Shown here one piece after another: positions 10,548 through 20,220 of a DNA stretch of 64,000 bases (position 1 is the stretch's first letter; every line of letters starts with the position of its first letter). The translations under genes were made by a program, and so were the position numbers. The DNA comes from Sporosarcina luteola. GTDB taxonomy: Bacteria; Bacillota; Bacilli; Bacillales_A; Planococcaceae. The stretch covers positions 372,001 through 436,000 of the forward strand of contig NZ_JAMBNV010000001.1 in the NCBI RefSeq assembly GCF_023715245.1, in the 5' to 3' direction. A model generated the notes under the pieces. It saw only the letters and a list, made by a program, of their open reading frames with translations. It was not told the DNA's origin and searched no databases.

Positions 10548-11195
10548 ATGAAATTTTTCATCGATACGGCAAACTTCGAAGAAATCAAAGAAGCACATAG
10601 CTGGGGAATCATCTCCGGTGTAACAACAAACCCATCTTTAGTTGCGAAAGAAAATATTTCATTCCACGACCGCCTGCGCGAAATCACATCACTCGTACCC
10701 GGTTCAGTCAGCGCGGAAGTCATTGCACTCGACGCGGAAGGAATGATCGAAGAAGGACGCGAGCTTGCGAAAATCGCGCCGAACATCACAGTGAAACTAC
10801 CAATGACGCCGGAAGGTCTGAAAGCGTGCTCCGTATTCGCTCAAGAAGGCATCAAAACAAACGTGACCCTCATTTTCAGTGCCAACCAAGCATTACTTGC
10901 TGCACGCGCTGGAGCCACATATGTTTCCCCATTCCTCGGCAGACTTGATGATATCGGTCAAGAAGGAATCCAACTGATCAGCACAATCGCGGATATCTTC
11001 ACAATTCATGACATGGATACGCAAATCATCGCAGCGTCGATCCGCAGCCCGCAGCATATTACAGACGCGGCACTTGCAGGAGCGCATATCTCGACGACAC
11101 CATTCAACGTGCTCAAGCAATTATTCAACCATCCGTTAACCGACAAAGGCATCCAGCAATTCCTCGAAGATTGGGAATCAAGAAAGAACAAGTGA
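10548..11195 (+). CDS. tal: Fructose-6-phosphate aldolase/transaldolase-like protein
   Basis: Class I Schiff-base aldolase of the small FSA/TalC subfamily (215 residues), transferring or releasing a dihydroxyacetone unit in the pentose-phosphate network. [16 protein letters not shown] and [13 protein letters not shown] are signature N-terminal segments; K83 in TVKLPMT is the Schiff-base lysine; [13 protein letters not shown] and [11 protein letters not shown] complete the barrel. B. subtilis encodes the same gene (ywjH/tal) between fbaA and murAB. ATG 10548 has AGAGGAGGAAC nine bases upstream; the open frame continuing left runs through a repeat element and is not coding. Whether it acts as transaldolase or FSA cannot be told from sequence. 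Confidence 0.93.
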   Translation: MKFFIDTANFEEIKEAHSWGIISGVTTNPSLVAKENISFHDRLREITSLVPGSVSAEVIALDAEGMIEEGRELAKIAPNITVKLPMTPEGLKACSVFAQEGIKTNVTLIFSANQALLAARAGATYVSPFLGRLDDIGQEGIQLISTIADIFTIHDMDTQIIAASIRSPQHITDAALAGAHISTTPFNVLKQLFNHPLTDKGIQQFLEDWESRKNK

Positions 11196-11215
11196 AACGC
11201 CTAAAGGAGACTGAA

Positions 11216-12493
11216 ATGGACGTTTATAAAATCAGAGGCGGCAATCCTCTACGTGGAACGATAAAAGTAAGCGGTGCGAAAAACAGTGCCGTTGCGTTAA
11301 TCCCGGCTTCCATCTTGGCAGATTCGCCTGTCACGATCGACGGACTTCCGGAAATCTCGGATGTCCTCACTCTCCAAGCACTACTTGAAGACATTGGCGG
11401 GAAAGTCGAATTCGAGTCAGGTAAGATGACGATCGATCCGTCGGAAATGGTCGCTATGCCACTTCCGAACGGCAATGTGAAAAAACTGAGAGCATCGTAT
11501 TACATGATGGGCGCCATGCTCGGCCGATTTAAGCATGCGGCTATAGGACTCCCGGGCGGTTGCCATCTTGGTCCCCGTCCGATTGATCAGCACATCAAGG
11601 GCTTTGAAGCTTTAGGCGCAAAAGTGACGAACGAACACGGCGCCATCTATTTGCGGGCCGATGAATTACGCGGTGCCAAAATCTATCTGGACGTCGTTTC
11701 TGTCGGCGCGACAATTAACATCATGCTTGCGGCGGTCCGTGCCAAAGGGCGGACAATCATTGAAAACGCAGCGAAAGAACCCGAAATTATCGACGTCGCC
11801 ACATTGCTTTCGAATATGGGGGCAAACATCAAAGGTGCTGGAACGAATGTCATACGTATCGAAGGAGTCGATCGGCTGCATGGAACGAAGCATACGATCA
11901 TTCCGGACAGGATCGAGGCAGGCACGTTCATGATCATGGCGGCGGCAGTCGGAGATGGCGTTACAATCGACAACGTCATCCCTTTCCACGTCGAAGCGTT
12001 GACCGCAAAACTGCGTGAGATGGGCGTTAAGATAGAAGAAAGGGAAGAGCATATTTTCATTCCGAAATCGGAGAATCTGCTGGCGGTGGACGTAAAGACA
12101 CTCGTCTACCCTGGATTCCCGACAGATCTTCAACAGCCATTTTCCGTACTATTGACGCAGGCGAACGGCTCCTCCGTCATTTCAGACACGATCTATTCCG
12201 CGCGTTTCAAGCAAATAGACGAACTACGGCGGATGAATGCCGACGGAAAAGTGGAGGGGCAATCTGTCATTCTATCAGGTCCTACGCCACTACAAGCGGC
12301 GACCGTCCGTGCATCAGACCTGCGCGCAGGGGCGGCTCTCGTCATCGCGGGACTGCTTGCTGACGGCGAAACCGAAATCCAGGAAATTCAACATATCGAA
12401 CGTGGCTACAGTGATCTTATCGAGAAACTCCGCGGCATTGGGGCGGATATCCGAAAAGAGACGGTACCTGAAAAAGCGACCATCACTGATTAA
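11216..12493 (+). CDS. murAB: UDP-GlcNAc 1-carboxyvinyltransferase, MurA2 paralogue
   Basis: Adds enolpyruvate from PEP to UDP-GlcNAc, the first committed step of peptidoglycan synthesis. 425 residues. The active-site loop [15 protein letters not shown] carries the PEP/fosfomycin-reactive Cys (C116); the HLGPRP version is typical of the second, MurZ/MurAB-type copy in low-GC Gram-positives. Lys in GAKNSAV (K22) and the C-terminal [10 protein letters not shown] are conserved. ATG 11216 follows AAAGGAGA; start is 20 bases past the tal stop, so the two are probably cotranscribed. The window also holds the main copy murAA at 38247. Confidence 0.95.
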   Translation: MDVYKIRGGNPLRGTIKVSGAKNSAVALIPASILADSPVTIDGLPEISDVLTLQALLEDIGGKVEFESGKMTIDPSEMVAMPLPNGNVKKLRASYYMMGAMLGRFKHAAIGLPGGCHLGPRPIDQHIKGFEALGAKVTNEHGAIYLRADELRGAKIYLDVVSVGATINIMLAAVRAKGRTIIENAAKEPEIIDVATLLSNMGANIKGAGTNVIRIEGVDRLHGTKHTIIPDRIEAGTFMIMAAAVGDGVTIDNVIPFHVEALTAKLREMGVKIEEREEHIFIPKSENLLAVDVKTLVYPGFPTDLQQPFSVLLTQANGSSVISDTIYSARFKQIDELRRMNADGKVEGQSVILSGPTPLQAATVRASDLRAGAALVIAGLLADGETEIQEIQHIERGYSDLIEKLRGIGADIRKETVPEKATITD

Positions 12494-12509
12494 TGTGAAA
12501 CGTTGCTTA

Positions 12510-12518
12510 TGTTATACT
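12510..12518 (+). promoter_or_regulatory. Possible extended -10 promoter for glpX
   Basis: TGTTATACT at 12510-12518 is an extended -10 (TGn plus TATACT) shortly after murA2; the -35 region is poor. It would give glpX a leader of about 160 bases containing the hairpins noted next. Confidence 0.4.
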
Positions 12519-12546
12519 AGTAACGAAACTTACAGCGAATCGGACT

Positions 12547-12597
12547 GCGAAGGGTTCGATTTGTCGTATTTCTGCTGTTTTTGCAGAAATTAAGGCA
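12547..12597 (-). repeat. Hairpin repeat TGCCTTAATTTCTGC, copy 2 (inverted)
   Basis: Reverse complement of the 10350-10400 sequence: shared blocks are GCGAAGGGTTCGATTTG and GCAGAAATTAAGGCA. The pair brackets tal and murA2 in opposite orientation. Immediately after it, GTCTAGC (12601-12607) and GCTAGAC (12615-12621) form another perfect 7-base hairpin. Confidence 0.7.
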
Positions 12598-12682
12598 CCC
12601 GTCTAGCGCCTGAAGCTAGACAATGAAAAGCGTTTATTTGAGACTATATATTGAAATGCGCTAAACGGGAGGAACAATCATA

Positions 12683-13648
12683 ATGGAACGCAGTTTATCG
12701 ATGGAATTAGTACGTGTAACAGAGGCAGCGGCTGTATCGGCTGCTCGCTGGATGGGGCGCGGTTTGAAAAACGAAGCGGATGACGCTGCGACGGAAGCGA
12801 TGCGTACTGTGTTCGATACGATCCCGATGCAAGGGGTCGTCGTTATCGGCGAAGGCGAAATGGATGAAGCGCCGATGCTTTATATCGGAGAAGAGCTCGG
12901 AACGGGCCAAGGTCCGGAAGTGGACGTTGCAGTAGATCCGGTGGAAGGTACGAACATCGTCGCATCAGGAGGCTGGAATGCACTCGCGGTCATCGCAATT
13001 GCGGACAAAGGGAACCTCCTCAACGCACCTGACATGTACATGAATAAAATCGCAGTCGGACCTGAAGCGGTTGGCAAAATCAACATCGACGCATCCGTCA
13101 CGGATAACCTGCATGCTGTCGCCAAAGCGAAAAACAAATCAATCGATGAAGTTGTGGCAACTGTCCTGAACCGTGAACGCCATTCTAAAATAATTGAAGA
13201 AATCAGAGCAACCGGCGCGCGTATCAAACTTATCGACGATGGAGACGTGGCGGGTGCTATCAATACAGCATTCGATGACACAGGCGTTGATATTATGTTC
13301 GGTATCGGCGGAGCTCCTGAAGGCGTCATCGCCGCAGTCGGACTCAAATGCCTCGGCGGGGAAATCCAAGGCCGTCTCGTCCCTTCAAATGAAGAAGAGC
13401 GCCTGCGCTGCGAAAAAATGGGAATTGACGTCTCCAAAGTCCTCTATATGGATGATCTTGTAAAAGGCGATGACGCCATCTTCGCTGCAACCGGAGTGAC
13501 AGACGGCGAACTGCTGCGCGGCGTCCAATTCAAAGGCGGCTACAGCGAAACCCACTCACTCGTCATGCGCTCCAAATCCGGAACAATCCGTTTCGTAGAA
13601 GGACGCCACAGCTTGAAGAAAAAACCGAACTTGGTAATGGAAGACTAA
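12683..13648 (+). CDS. glpX: Class II fructose-1,6-bisphosphatase
   Basis: GlpX-type phosphatase hydrolysing fructose 1,6-bisphosphate to fructose 6-phosphate in gluconeogenesis. 321 residues. Metal and phosphate ligands are seen in [25 protein letters not shown] (the DPxxGT lithium-sensitive phosphatase motif) and [25 protein letters not shown] and [12 protein letters not shown] are family segments. Good ribosome site GGGAGGAAC before ATG 12683. B. subtilis has glpX/ywjI at the same place between murAB and rho. Confidence 0.95.
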   Translation: MERSLSMELVRVTEAAAVSAARWMGRGLKNEADDAATEAMRTVFDTIPMQGVVVIGEGEMDEAPMLYIGEELGTGQGPEVDVAVDPVEGTNIVASGGWNALAVIAIADKGNLLNAPDMYMNKIAVGPEAVGKINIDASVTDNLHAVAKAKNKSIDEVVATVLNRERHSKIIEEIRATGARIKLIDDGDVAGAINTAFDDTGVDIMFGIGGAPEGVIAAVGLKCLGGEIQGRLVPSNEEERLRCEKMGIDVSKVLYMDDLVKGDDAIFAATGVTDGELLRGVQFKGGYSETHSLVMRSKSGTIRFVEGRHSLKKKPNLVMED

Positions 13649-13686
13649 TTATATTTTTATTTGAATTAATAATAGCAAGCCTCATC

Positions 13687-13712
13687 GCCCGGCAATCCGC
13701 CGGGCATCCTTC
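13687..13712 (+). terminator. Probable terminator after glpX
   Basis: GC-rich stem GCCCGGC/GCCGGGC (13687-13693, 13699-13705) with a weak T-rich tail (ATCCTTCTATT). Confidence 0.65.
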
Positions 13713-13790
13713 TATTGTCCGATTCACCTACCCGATTGAAAACAAACCCTAACAAACGAAAATCAAATAAAGAGTGGAGTTTACGATACT

Positions 13791-15074
13791 ATGTCAATTC
13801 TAACAATCGCCAGCTTGGAAAATATGACACTGAAAGAGTTATATGAGCTTGCAAAGGAATTCAAAATCTCCTATTACAGCAAACTGACAAAAAAAGAACT
13901 GATCTTCGCCATCCTAAAAACTCGTGCCGAACAGGAAGGTTTCTTCTTCATGGAAGGCGTACTTGAAATCATCCAATCGGAAGGATACGGATTCCTCCGT
14001 CCAATCAACTACTCGCCGAGCTCTGAAGACATCTACATCTCCGCTTCCCAAATCAGACGATTCGATCTGCGGAACGGGGACAAGGTGACTGGGAAAGTGC
14101 GTCCGCCGAAAGAGAACGAACGCTATTACGGCCTCTTGCAAGTGGAAGCCGTCAACGGCGAAAATCCGGAAGTTGCACGGGAACGCGTCCACTTCCCGGG
14201 ACTCACGCCGCTTTACCCGGACCGTCATATTAAACTCGAAACAGTACCGCAGAAACTGTCGACCCGCATTATGGATCTGGTGTCGCCAGTCGGATTCGGT
14301 CAACGTGGACTTATCGTCGCGCCGCCGAAAGCGGGTAAAACAATGCTATTGAAGGAAATCGCCAATGCGATCACGACGAATCATCCCGAAGCGGAACTGA
14401 TCGTCCTCCTAATCGACGAGCGTCCTGAGGAAGTGACGGACATCGAACGTTCCGTCAATGCCGATGTCGTCAGCTCGACATTCGACGAAGTACCGGAAAA
14501 CCATGTGAAAGTCGCTGAACTCGTCTTGGAGCGAGCGATGCGCTTAGTTGAACATAAACGCGACGTTGTCATTCTAATGGATTCCATCACGAGACTTGCT
14601 CGCGCCTATAACCTTGTCATCCCGCCAAGCGGCCGTACACTGTCAGGCGGTATCGATCCAGCTGCATTCCACCGTCCGAAGCGGTTCTTCGGCGCAGCGC
14701 GGAATCTCGAGGAAGGCGGCAGCTTGACGATTCTCGCAACCGCTTTGATCGACACAGGCTCGCGTATGGATGAAGTCATCTACGAGGAATTCAAAGGGAC
14801 AGGCAATATGGAACTGCATCTCGACCGCAGCCTCGCAGAACGCCGTATTTTCCCTGCGCTCGACATCCGACGCTCCGGAACTCGGAAAGAGGAACTTCTT
14901 CTCCCGAGCGACCAGTTGGAAAAACTTTGGGCAATCCGAAAAACATTTTCGGACGCTCACGACTTCGCAGAACGCTTCCTGAAAAAACTGCGACAATCGA
15001 AATCCAACGAGGAATTCTTCGACAAGCTCAATGAAGAAATGAAAGCTCATCGCAATGGGAAGGGACTACTGTAA
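13791..15074 (+). CDS. rho: Transcription termination factor Rho
   Basis: Hexameric RNA-dependent ATPase that ends transcription at factor-dependent sites and limits pervasive antisense RNA in Bacillus. 427 residues. N-terminal Rho-N domain ([19 protein letters not shown]), cold-shock-like RNA-binding domain ([22 protein letters not shown]), then the RecA-like core with Walker A APPKAGKT (177-184), Walker [15 protein letters not shown] and Q-loop/R-loop segments [12 protein letters not shown] 13791 with GAGTGGAG upstream. Same position as in B. subtilis, before rpmE. Confidence 0.97.
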   Translation: MSILTIASLENMTLKELYELAKEFKISYYSKLTKKELIFAILKTRAEQEGFFFMEGVLEIIQSEGYGFLRPINYSPSSEDIYISASQIRRFDLRNGDKVTGKVRPPKENERYYGLLQVEAVNGENPEVARERVHFPGLTPLYPDRHIKLETVPQKLSTRIMDLVSPVGFGQRGLIVAPPKAGKTMLLKEIANAITTNHPEAELIVLLIDERPEEVTDIERSVNADVVSSTFDEVPENHVKVAELVLERAMRLVEHKRDVVILMDSITRLARAYNLVIPPSGRTLSGGIDPAAFHRPKRFFGAARNLEEGGSLTILATALIDTGSRMDEVIYEEFKGTGNMELHLDRSLAERRIFPALDIRRSGTRKEELLLPSDQLEKLWAIRKTFSDAHDFAERFLKKLRQSKSNEEFFDKLNEEMKAHRNGKGLL

Positions 15075-15115
15075 TTGTTCTATAATTACTATATTTAAGC
15101 GAACGCAAGTTGATT

Positions 15116-15233
15116 AGAGTGGAAGGCGACCACTCCTGCGGGAACAGCGCGAGCTGAAGACCCTGGACTGAGCGAAGCGAGGGAAGCGGCTGAAGCCGTG
15201 CCCGCGGAAAGCATCCGCCTGTAGCGGAAAATT
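15116..15233 (+). repeat. Dispersed repeat element, copy 2
   Basis: About 118 bases, beginning GTGGAAGGCGACCACTCCTG and ending CATCCGCCTGTAGCGGAAAT. GC-rich and able to fold on itself (GCGGCTGAAGCCG). Sequences with this look are widely dispersed in Bacillales genomes. It occupies the first half of the rho-rpmE gap. Confidence 0.6.
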
Positions 15234-15258
15234 ACGGTAAACACTCGAAATAAAACTG

Positions 15259-15287
15259 TTGCACATACAGTACAGATTTGTTATAAT
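15259..15287 (+). promoter_or_regulatory. Strong sigma-A promoter of rpmE
   Basis: TTGCAC at 15259-15264, 17-base spacer, TATAAT at 15282-15287. Start expected near 15294. Confidence 0.85.
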
Positions 15288-15299
15288 TCTTGAGTATGG

Positions 15300-15400
15300 T
15301 TCATGACCATCTGCTGCATATGCGGTTGACATATACGGACCGTGTAAGGCATCAGTCTTATGCAATACCTTACAATAATACTCTGTTCCAGATGGTTCAG
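15300..15400 (+). promoter_or_regulatory. Structured rpmE leader, probable L31 autoregulatory element
   Basis: The leader closes with a long-range stem TGACCATCTG (15303 onward) and CAGATGGTTCA (15389-15399). Inside it GTAAGG (15344-15349) pairs with CCTTAC (15368-15373), and CGGT/ACCG flank a loop before it. It lies immediately upstream of the ribosome site of rpmE. Ribosomal protein leaders for L31 are known in Firmicutes; assignment to that family is by position and shape only. Confidence 0.6.
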
Positions 15401-15419
15401 GGCGAGAGGAGAGAGACCG

Positions 15420-15635
15420 ATGAGAGCAGGAATTCATCCTAACTACAAACTTGCAAAAGTTACTTGTTCATGTGGAAACACATTCGAAACAGGATCTGTA
15501 AAAGAGGAAATCCGCGTAGAAGTTTGCTCGGAATGCCACCCATTCTACACTGGACGCCAAAAATTCGCTTCTGCGGACGGACGTATCGACCGCTTCAACA
15601 AGAAGTACGGCTTCAAAGAAGAAGGACAAGAATAA
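15420..15635 (+). CDS. rpmE: Ribosomal protein L31, zinc-binding form
   Basis: 71-residue large-subunit protein at the intersubunit bridge. Four cysteines, C16 and C18 (TCSCGN) and C36 and C39 (CSECHP), mark the zinc-binding (C+) version, which in Bacillus is replaced by the zinc-free RpmE2 under zinc limitation. ATG 15420 follows GAGAGGAGAGAG; the open frame upstream is leader. Own promoter, leader and terminator. Confidence 0.97.
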   Translation: MRAGIHPNYKLAKVTCSCGNTFETGSVKEEIRVEVCSECHPFYTGRQKFASADGRIDRFNKKYGFKEEGQE

Positions 15636-15644
15636 GAACCTTCC

Positions 15645-15673
15645 AACCCGCCAACATTGTTTGGCGGGTTTTC
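15645..15673 (+). terminator. Terminator after rpmE
   Basis: Perfect 10-base stem AACCCGCCAA/TTGGCGGGTT with 6-base loop, then TTTC. Confidence 0.85.
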
Positions 15674-15918
15674 AATTTGGGAATAAAACAAATAGAAATC
15701 ATTTTAAATTAACCCCTTTATTTGTAAAAACCAATTCGGCGCGACAACTGAAGCATACTGCGTCCAAAGCGGTGTGCTCCGCGTCCAATACATCCTTCCA
15801 TAACATATCCTGACATGAAATAAAAGACGTCCTTTCCACGGTTTTTTGATGTATGATAGACATTCCAACAATGAAAAAAACACATTTACATAGAGCGATT
15901 ATTGAAAGGGGAACCAAC

Positions 15919-16521
15919 ATGTACGTAACAATGCAAGGCGGCTGGATAGAAGTGATTTGTGGCAGTATGTTTTCAGGGAAATCGGAGGAATTGATCCGAC
16001 GTGTGCGCCGCGCACAATTTGCGAAACAGAAAATCGCGGTGTTCAAGCCGGAAATCGACGATCGATACAGCGAGGAAGCGGTCGTCAGTCATAACGGAAC
16101 GACAGTGATTGCTACACCCGTTGCCGAATCGACTCAGATTGAGCAATTCGTGAAAGACGCTTACGATATCATTGCCATTGATGAAGCTCAATTTTTCGAT
16201 GAGGGCATCGTCGATGTAGTTATGGAATTAGCGGATCGCGGATTCCGCGTCATTGTGGCAGGACTTGACCAGGATTTCCGCGGTGAGCCATTCGGGCCGA
16301 TGCCGCAGCTTATGGCCGTAGCGGAAAACGTCACAAAACTGCAAGCGGTCTGCACCGTCTGCGGATCACCCGCCAGCCGTACACAACGTCTCATAAACGG
16401 ACAACCCGCCGGCTACGACGATCCGATCATCCTCGTCGGCGCATCCGAAGCATACGAAGCAAGATGCCGCATGCACCACGAAGTCCCTAACGGCGTTACC
16501 GCCAACGTGGCAGTTAACTAA
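15919..16521 (+). CDS. tdk: Thymidine kinase
   Basis: Type II thymidine kinase, salvaging thymidine to dTMP with ATP. 200 residues. P-loop [13 protein letters not shown] (about 13-25), Walker B-like [10 protein letters not shown], lasso loop and zinc ribbon (CTVCGS...ARCRMHH). ATG 15919 has GAAAGGGGAACC upstream, and the product then matches the B. subtilis start; the frame remains open for 22 codons upstream without a ribosome site. Located after rpmE as in B. subtilis. Confidence 0.96.
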   Translation: MYVTMQGGWIEVICGSMFSGKSEELIRRVRRAQFAKQKIAVFKPEIDDRYSEEAVVSHNGTTVIATPVAESTQIEQFVKDAYDIIAIDEAQFFDEGIVDVVMELADRGFRVIVAGLDQDFRGEPFGPMPQLMAVAENVTKLQAVCTVCGSPASRTQRLINGQPAGYDDPIILVGASEAYEARCRMHHEVPNGVTANVAVN

Positions 16522-16531
16522 TACCGAACAG

Positions 16532-16561
16532 ACAGCATGGACAAGCTCCATGCTGTTTTTT
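16532..16561 (+). terminator. Terminator after tdk
   Basis: Perfect 10-base stem ACAGCATGGA/TCCATGCTGT with 5-base loop, followed by TTTTT. Confidence 0.9.
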
Positions 16562-16647
16562 ATTCACAGGAATAATACCAACACACTATCCACTTCCGTT
16601 GAATACTATGGCTAATGGCAACACTAGTAATACAGGAGGTGGATGAA

Positions 16648-17661
16648 ATGAAAAAATGGCTTGTTCTCCTTGTTCTCTTATGCTCAGTCGGAATGCTCGG
16701 CTGTCAACAACAGTCGGCGTCCGAACAACAGACAGATAGTGCGGAAACACCCGCAGCTAAACCTACAGAACAACAAGAACCCCCAAAGCAAACAGAATCG
16801 ACGAAGCAACCGGTTGGCCAAACGGAAATCATACCGGCACCGATCCCAGTTATCAACATCATTGACCCGACGTCCAATAAACTGATCCACACATTAACCC
16901 CAATCGATCTAGGCTATGAAATGGACATCGCAGCGTACATAGTGAAAATCGAGCAATTTGCAAAAGAGCTCGCGCGCGGAATCGATGGAAAAGCTGGATA
17001 CGACCAACGGATGGTGCTCGACAGATTGGACGAACATGGCAATCTCATCAAAGGCAACCCGCTAATCCTATTGCGTGAAAGCGTATTAGTGGAGCGGATA
17101 ATGGAAGCGTCGGCTTCAGGGGGTACGATTGAACTGCCGATCGACATATTGGAGAGTGGCTACGATTCCGAAGACATCCCTCATTTGGAGGAAGTTGCAA
17201 TCGCTTCATATACGACCTACTTCAACCCGACGGACGCAGGCAGGAATAAAAACATAGAACTCTCCGCTGCTGCGATTAATAAAATCATCGTCGGCAAGGG
17301 AGATCAATTTTCCTTCAACACCGTCGTCGGACCACGAGACGAAGCGAACGGGTACCAGCCGGCCCCCGAGATCATCAACAAAAAACGTGTCATGGGAATC
17401 GGCGGGGGAATTTGCCAAACATCCTCAACCCTATTCAACGCCGTCGATCAACTTCCGGTGAAATACATCGAACGACACCATCATTCATTAGATATCGGCT
17501 ACGTCCCGAAAGGCAGAGATGCAACCGTCTCCTACGGCGGCCTGGACTTCAGATTCCGAAATACTGCGAACGCTCCATTCCTTATCAAAGCTATTTATGG
17601 CAAGGATTTTTTAACGATCGAAATTAGGACAGCGGAAAAATATGTAGACGTTTTTAAGTGA
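16648..17661 (+). CDS. VanW-family lipoprotein
   Basis: Predicted 337-residue lipoprotein. Signal peptide MKKWLVLLVLLCSVGMLGC with lipid-acceptor C19, then a Gln/Thr/Pro-rich linker (about 20-65), a middle region, and a C-terminal VanW domain: YTTYFNPTDAGRNKNIELSA, FSFNTVVGPRDEANGY, MGIGGGICQTSSTLFNA and the H-H-H-S stretch. VanW proteins are cell-envelope proteins of unknown activity found in many Firmicutes, some next to vancomycin-resistance genes; nothing here links this one to resistance. ATG 16648 has GGAGGTGG eight bases upstream. Monocistronic as far as can be seen. Confidence 0.88.
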   Translation: MKKWLVLLVLLCSVGMLGCQQQSASEQQTDSAETPAAKPTEQQEPPKQTESTKQPVGQTEIIPAPIPVINIIDPTSNKLIHTLTPIDLGYEMDIAAYIVKIEQFAKELARGIDGKAGYDQRMVLDRLDEHGNLIKGNPLILLRESVLVERIMEASASGGTIELPIDILESGYDSEDIPHLEEVAIASYTTYFNPTDAGRNKNIELSAAAINKIIVGKGDQFSFNTVVGPRDEANGYQPAPEIINKKRVMGIGGGICQTSSTLFNAVDQLPVKYIERHHHSLDIGYVPKGRDATVSYGGLDFRFRNTANAPFLIKAIYGKDFLTIEIRTAEKYVDVFK

Positions 17662-17670
17662 AGCGGCATG

Positions 17671-17720
17671 CGGCACTCAAAGCGGGCGTTCCCGCGTTTA
17701 AAGTGGGAGTGTCCGCGCTC
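17671..17720 (+). repeat. Short degenerate repeat run before NERD gene 1
   Basis: About 2.5 units of 21 bases (CACTCAAAGCGGGCGTTCC, CGCGTTTAAAGTGGGAGTGTC, CGCGCTCATGATAG) resembling the array on the other side of the NERD gene at 18872-19060. Confidence 0.5.
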
Positions 17721-17870
17721 ATGATAGTAGTCGAAGCAAATTCAAAAAAAATATTTTAAATGCGATTTCGGCTCCAAAAATGAAATTTAAACTGGTTATC
17801 CGACGGATATTAAAATTTCCTCTCATTTTGAAATATTTCATTACTGATACAATGCTTCTGAGGTGATGAA

Positions 17871-18812
17871 ATGTTACTGAAAAAACGGAGCGAACCGTTA
17901 TCCTTGCTAGGCTTACAGTCATTAATCAACAGGCTGCCTACCAACCACGAGCAATATTCAAAAATCGAGGAAGATCTTAGAAAAAGAAAAGCTGGATTCG
18001 GGGGTGAATTGAATTTTGACAAACATATAAATGAATTTCGACCAAACTATCCATTCGGCTTAATCCATGATATTTGCCTTCTATACAATGGAATTTACTT
18101 TCAAATGGATTCAGTGCTGATTCAGCCAGACAAAATTATCATCTTCGAAATTAAAAATCTTGGTGGAAAACTCACTGTCAAAGCAAGCCCAACGCAGTTC
18201 ATTCAGGAAATCAAAGGAGAAAGGAAAATTATTCAAAGTCCAATCATCGAGCTTGAACGTAAAATGATATTCATGGACAGATGGTTAAAGGAGAGAGGGC
18301 TGGATTGTCCTATAAAAGGAATGATTGGACTGGCCTACACGAACGAATTGTTTATCGAAGAAGAAATAAATACTGATATTTTATTCACTCATGAAATCCC
18401 GATCAGGTTGTATAACATGGCAGCCACTGATGAAATATTGAGTAGAAATAACATCAGAAATATTGCCCGCGATATTGTGGATTCACACCAGGAATATAAT
18501 CCATTTCCTTTGACAAAGACGTTAAACATAGCCAAGGAAGATATAATCCCAGGTGTGATTTGTCCAGAATGCAAACTAAACGGAATGAAGTGGTTCCAGA
18601 AGAAATGGCGTTGTCACGGCTGTACTTATCAGGCAGCTGATTGTCATCTGCCTCTTATCGATGATTGGTTCTATATAATGGACAGCGGTATTACCAATCG
18701 TCAATTTCGTTCGTTTTCGGGTATTCAAAATCAAGATGTTGCTAAAAGGATTTTGAAGAAGACAGGTCTTGTCATGAAAGGTAGACGCAGGACAGCTTTT
18801 TACATAAGGTGA
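17871..18812 (+). CDS. NERD-domain protein with C-terminal zinc ribbon (paralogue 1)
   Basis: 313 residues. The NERD (nuclease-related) domain lies at about 40-135 with a PD-(D/E)xK-like set: E46 (AGFGGELN), D80 (YFQMDSVLI), E93-x-K95 (FEIKN). A helical middle follows, then a Cys4 zinc ribbon (C231, C234, C248, C251) and a tail SGITNRQFR. NERD proteins are predicted to process DNA; no substrate is known. The base composition is clearly more AT-rich than its neighbours. It has short degenerate repeats upstream and a 189-base array downstream. Paralogue 2 at 41736 shares length, all these residue positions, SHQEYNPFPL, and the upstream GATACAATG plus GAGGTGATGA. Function unknown; nuclease activity is inference. 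Confidence 0.85.
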   Translation: MLLKKRSEPLSLLGLQSLINRLPTNHEQYSKIEEDLRKRKAGFGGELNFDKHINEFRPNYPFGLIHDICLLYNGIYFQMDSVLIQPDKIIIFEIKNLGGKLTVKASPTQFIQEIKGERKIIQSPIIELERKMIFMDRWLKERGLDCPIKGMIGLAYTNELFIEEEINTDILFTHEIPIRLYNMAATDEILSRNNIRNIARDIVDSHQEYNPFPLTKTLNIAKEDIIPGVICPECKLNGMKWFQKKWRCHGCTYQAADCHLPLIDDWFYIMDSGITNRQFRSFSGIQNQDVAKRILKKTGLVMKGRRRTAFYIR

Positions 18813-18825
18813 TTGCTCGAACGCT

Positions 18826-18840
18826 TTGTCAAAAGCATTT
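18826..18840 (+). repeat. Array leader motif, copy L1
   Basis: TTGTCAAAAGCATTT, 14 bases after the NERD gene 1 stop and about 30 bases before array B. Confidence 0.7.
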
Positions 18841-18871
18841 TTTAAATCGCGTCATGCTTGATCTTTCGCTC

Positions 18872-19060
18872 CGCGCTTAAAGCAATCCGCCGCGCGCCTA
18901 AAGCAATCCGCTTCGCGCCCAAAGCAATCCACCGTGCGCCTAAAGCAAGCCGCTTCGCGCCCAAAGCAATCCACCGCGCGCCTAAAGCAAGTCGCTCCGC
19001 GCCTAAAGCGATCCACCGCGCGCCCAAAACAAGCCGCCCCGCGTCCAAATCATACCACCC
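18872..19060 (+). repeat. Degenerate tandem array B, 21-base unit, about 9 copies
   Basis: Unit CGCGCCTAAAGCAAtCCgCtt; neighbouring units alternate between endings GCTT and ACCG, so a 42-base higher-order period is visible. Because 21 is divisible by three, open frames run through it on both strands, giving ALGARWIALGAKR-like peptides; these are not considered genes. It ends about 80 bases before prfA. Confidence 0.85.
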
Positions 19061-19143
19061 CCTCAAAGAAATCACTGTATTTCAGCGCCTTATTCCCGTA
19101 CAATAAACATACAAAAGACTGAGGACGAAGAGGTGCAATGACT

Positions 19144-20220
19144 ATGTTTGAAAGGCTTCAAGCCGTTGAGGATCGATATGAGCGATTAAATGAATTGCTG
19201 AGTGATCCGGATATTGTGAGTGATATGACTAAGCTGCGGACGTATTCGAAGGAGCAGTCCGATTTACAGGATACCGTCGATGCGTACCGCGAATATAAAA
19301 GCGCAACAAAGCAGTATGACAATGCGAAGGAAATGTTGGAAGAGCATTTGGACAATGAAATGAAAGAACTTGTCAAAATGGAACTCGACGAGCTCGATGA
19401 TCAGATCGAAGCGCTTGAAAAGCGACTGAAGCTATTGCTTGTCCCGAAGGATCCGAACGATGATAAGAACGTCATCATGGAAATCCGCGGGGCGGCGGGA
19501 GGCGACGAAGCGGCGCTGTTTGCGGGGAACTTGTACAGGATGTACAGCCGGTTCGCGGAAATGAACCATTGGAAAGTCGAAGTGATGGATTCCTCGCCGA
19601 CGGAACTTGGCGGCTTCAAGGAAATCATTTTTATGATCAACGGGAATGGCGCGTATTCCAAACTTAAATATGAAAACGGCGCGCATCGTGTACAGCGTGT
19701 ACCGGAAACTGAATCGGGCGGCCGGATCCATACGTCGACCGCCACTGTCGCGGTGCTGCCGGAAGCGGAGGAAGTCGAAATCGACATCCACGATAAGGAC
19801 ATCCGCACCGACACATTTGCATCTTCCGGACCGGGTGGGCAATCCGTCAACACGACAATGTCTGCCGTCCGCTTGACGCATTTACCGACAGGGATCACCG
19901 TCTCGTGCCAGGATGAAAAATCGCAGATCAAAAACAAAGAGAAGGCGATGAAAGTCCTGCGCGCCCGCATTTACGATAAATTCATGCAGGAAGCGCAAGC
20001 CGAATACGACGAAAAGCGGAAATCCGCTGTCGGGACGGGCGACCGTTCCGAACGGATCCGCACATACAACTTCCCGCAAAACCGCGTGACGGATCATCGG
20101 ATCGGGCTCACGATCCAAAAGCTCGACCAGATCATCGAAGGGAAGCTCGATGAAGTGATTGACGCACTCAACGTCGAGGACCAGGCAAGACGGTTGGAAA
20201 GCTTGGATCAGAATGACTGA
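19144..20220 (+). CDS. prfA: Peptide chain release factor 1
   Basis: Class I release factor reading UAA and UAG. 358 residues (family 355-360). Codon-recognition tripeptide PET ([10 protein letters not shown], 187-189) and the catalytic GGQ at 231-233 ([11 protein letters not shown]), whose Gln is the target of PrmC encoded next. N-terminal coiled-coil region is rich in Glu/Lys. Two ATGs, 19138 and 19144, are possible; AAGAGGTG at 19128-19135 is only 2 bases from the first and 8 from the second, so 19144 is preferred. Overlaps prmC by 8 bases, implying translational coupling. Confidence 0.96.
   Translation: MFERLQAVEDRYERLNELLSDPDIVSDMTKLRTYSKEQSDLQDTVDAYREYKSATKQYDNAKEMLEEHLDNEMKELVKMELDELDDQIEALEKRLKLLLVPKDPNDDKNVIMEIRGAAGGDEAALFAGNLYRMYSRFAEMNHWKVEVMDSSPTELGGFKEIIFMINGNGAYSKLKYENGAHRVQRVPETESGGRIHTSTATVAVLPEAEEVEIDIHDKDIRTDTFASSGPGGQSVNTTMSAVRLTHLPTGITVSCQDEKSQIKNKEKAMKVLRARIYDKFMQEAQAEYDEKRKSAVGTGDRSERIRTYNFPQNRVTDHRIGLTIQKLDQIIEGKLDEVIDALNVEDQARRLESLDQND

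Noticed and set aside
18858-19106. Open frames through array B on both strands and through arrays C1/C2 (e.g. 42893-43194)
   Set aside because: They exist only because the repeat unit is 21 bases long or alternates near a multiple of three; no ribosome site, and the peptides are pure repeats.
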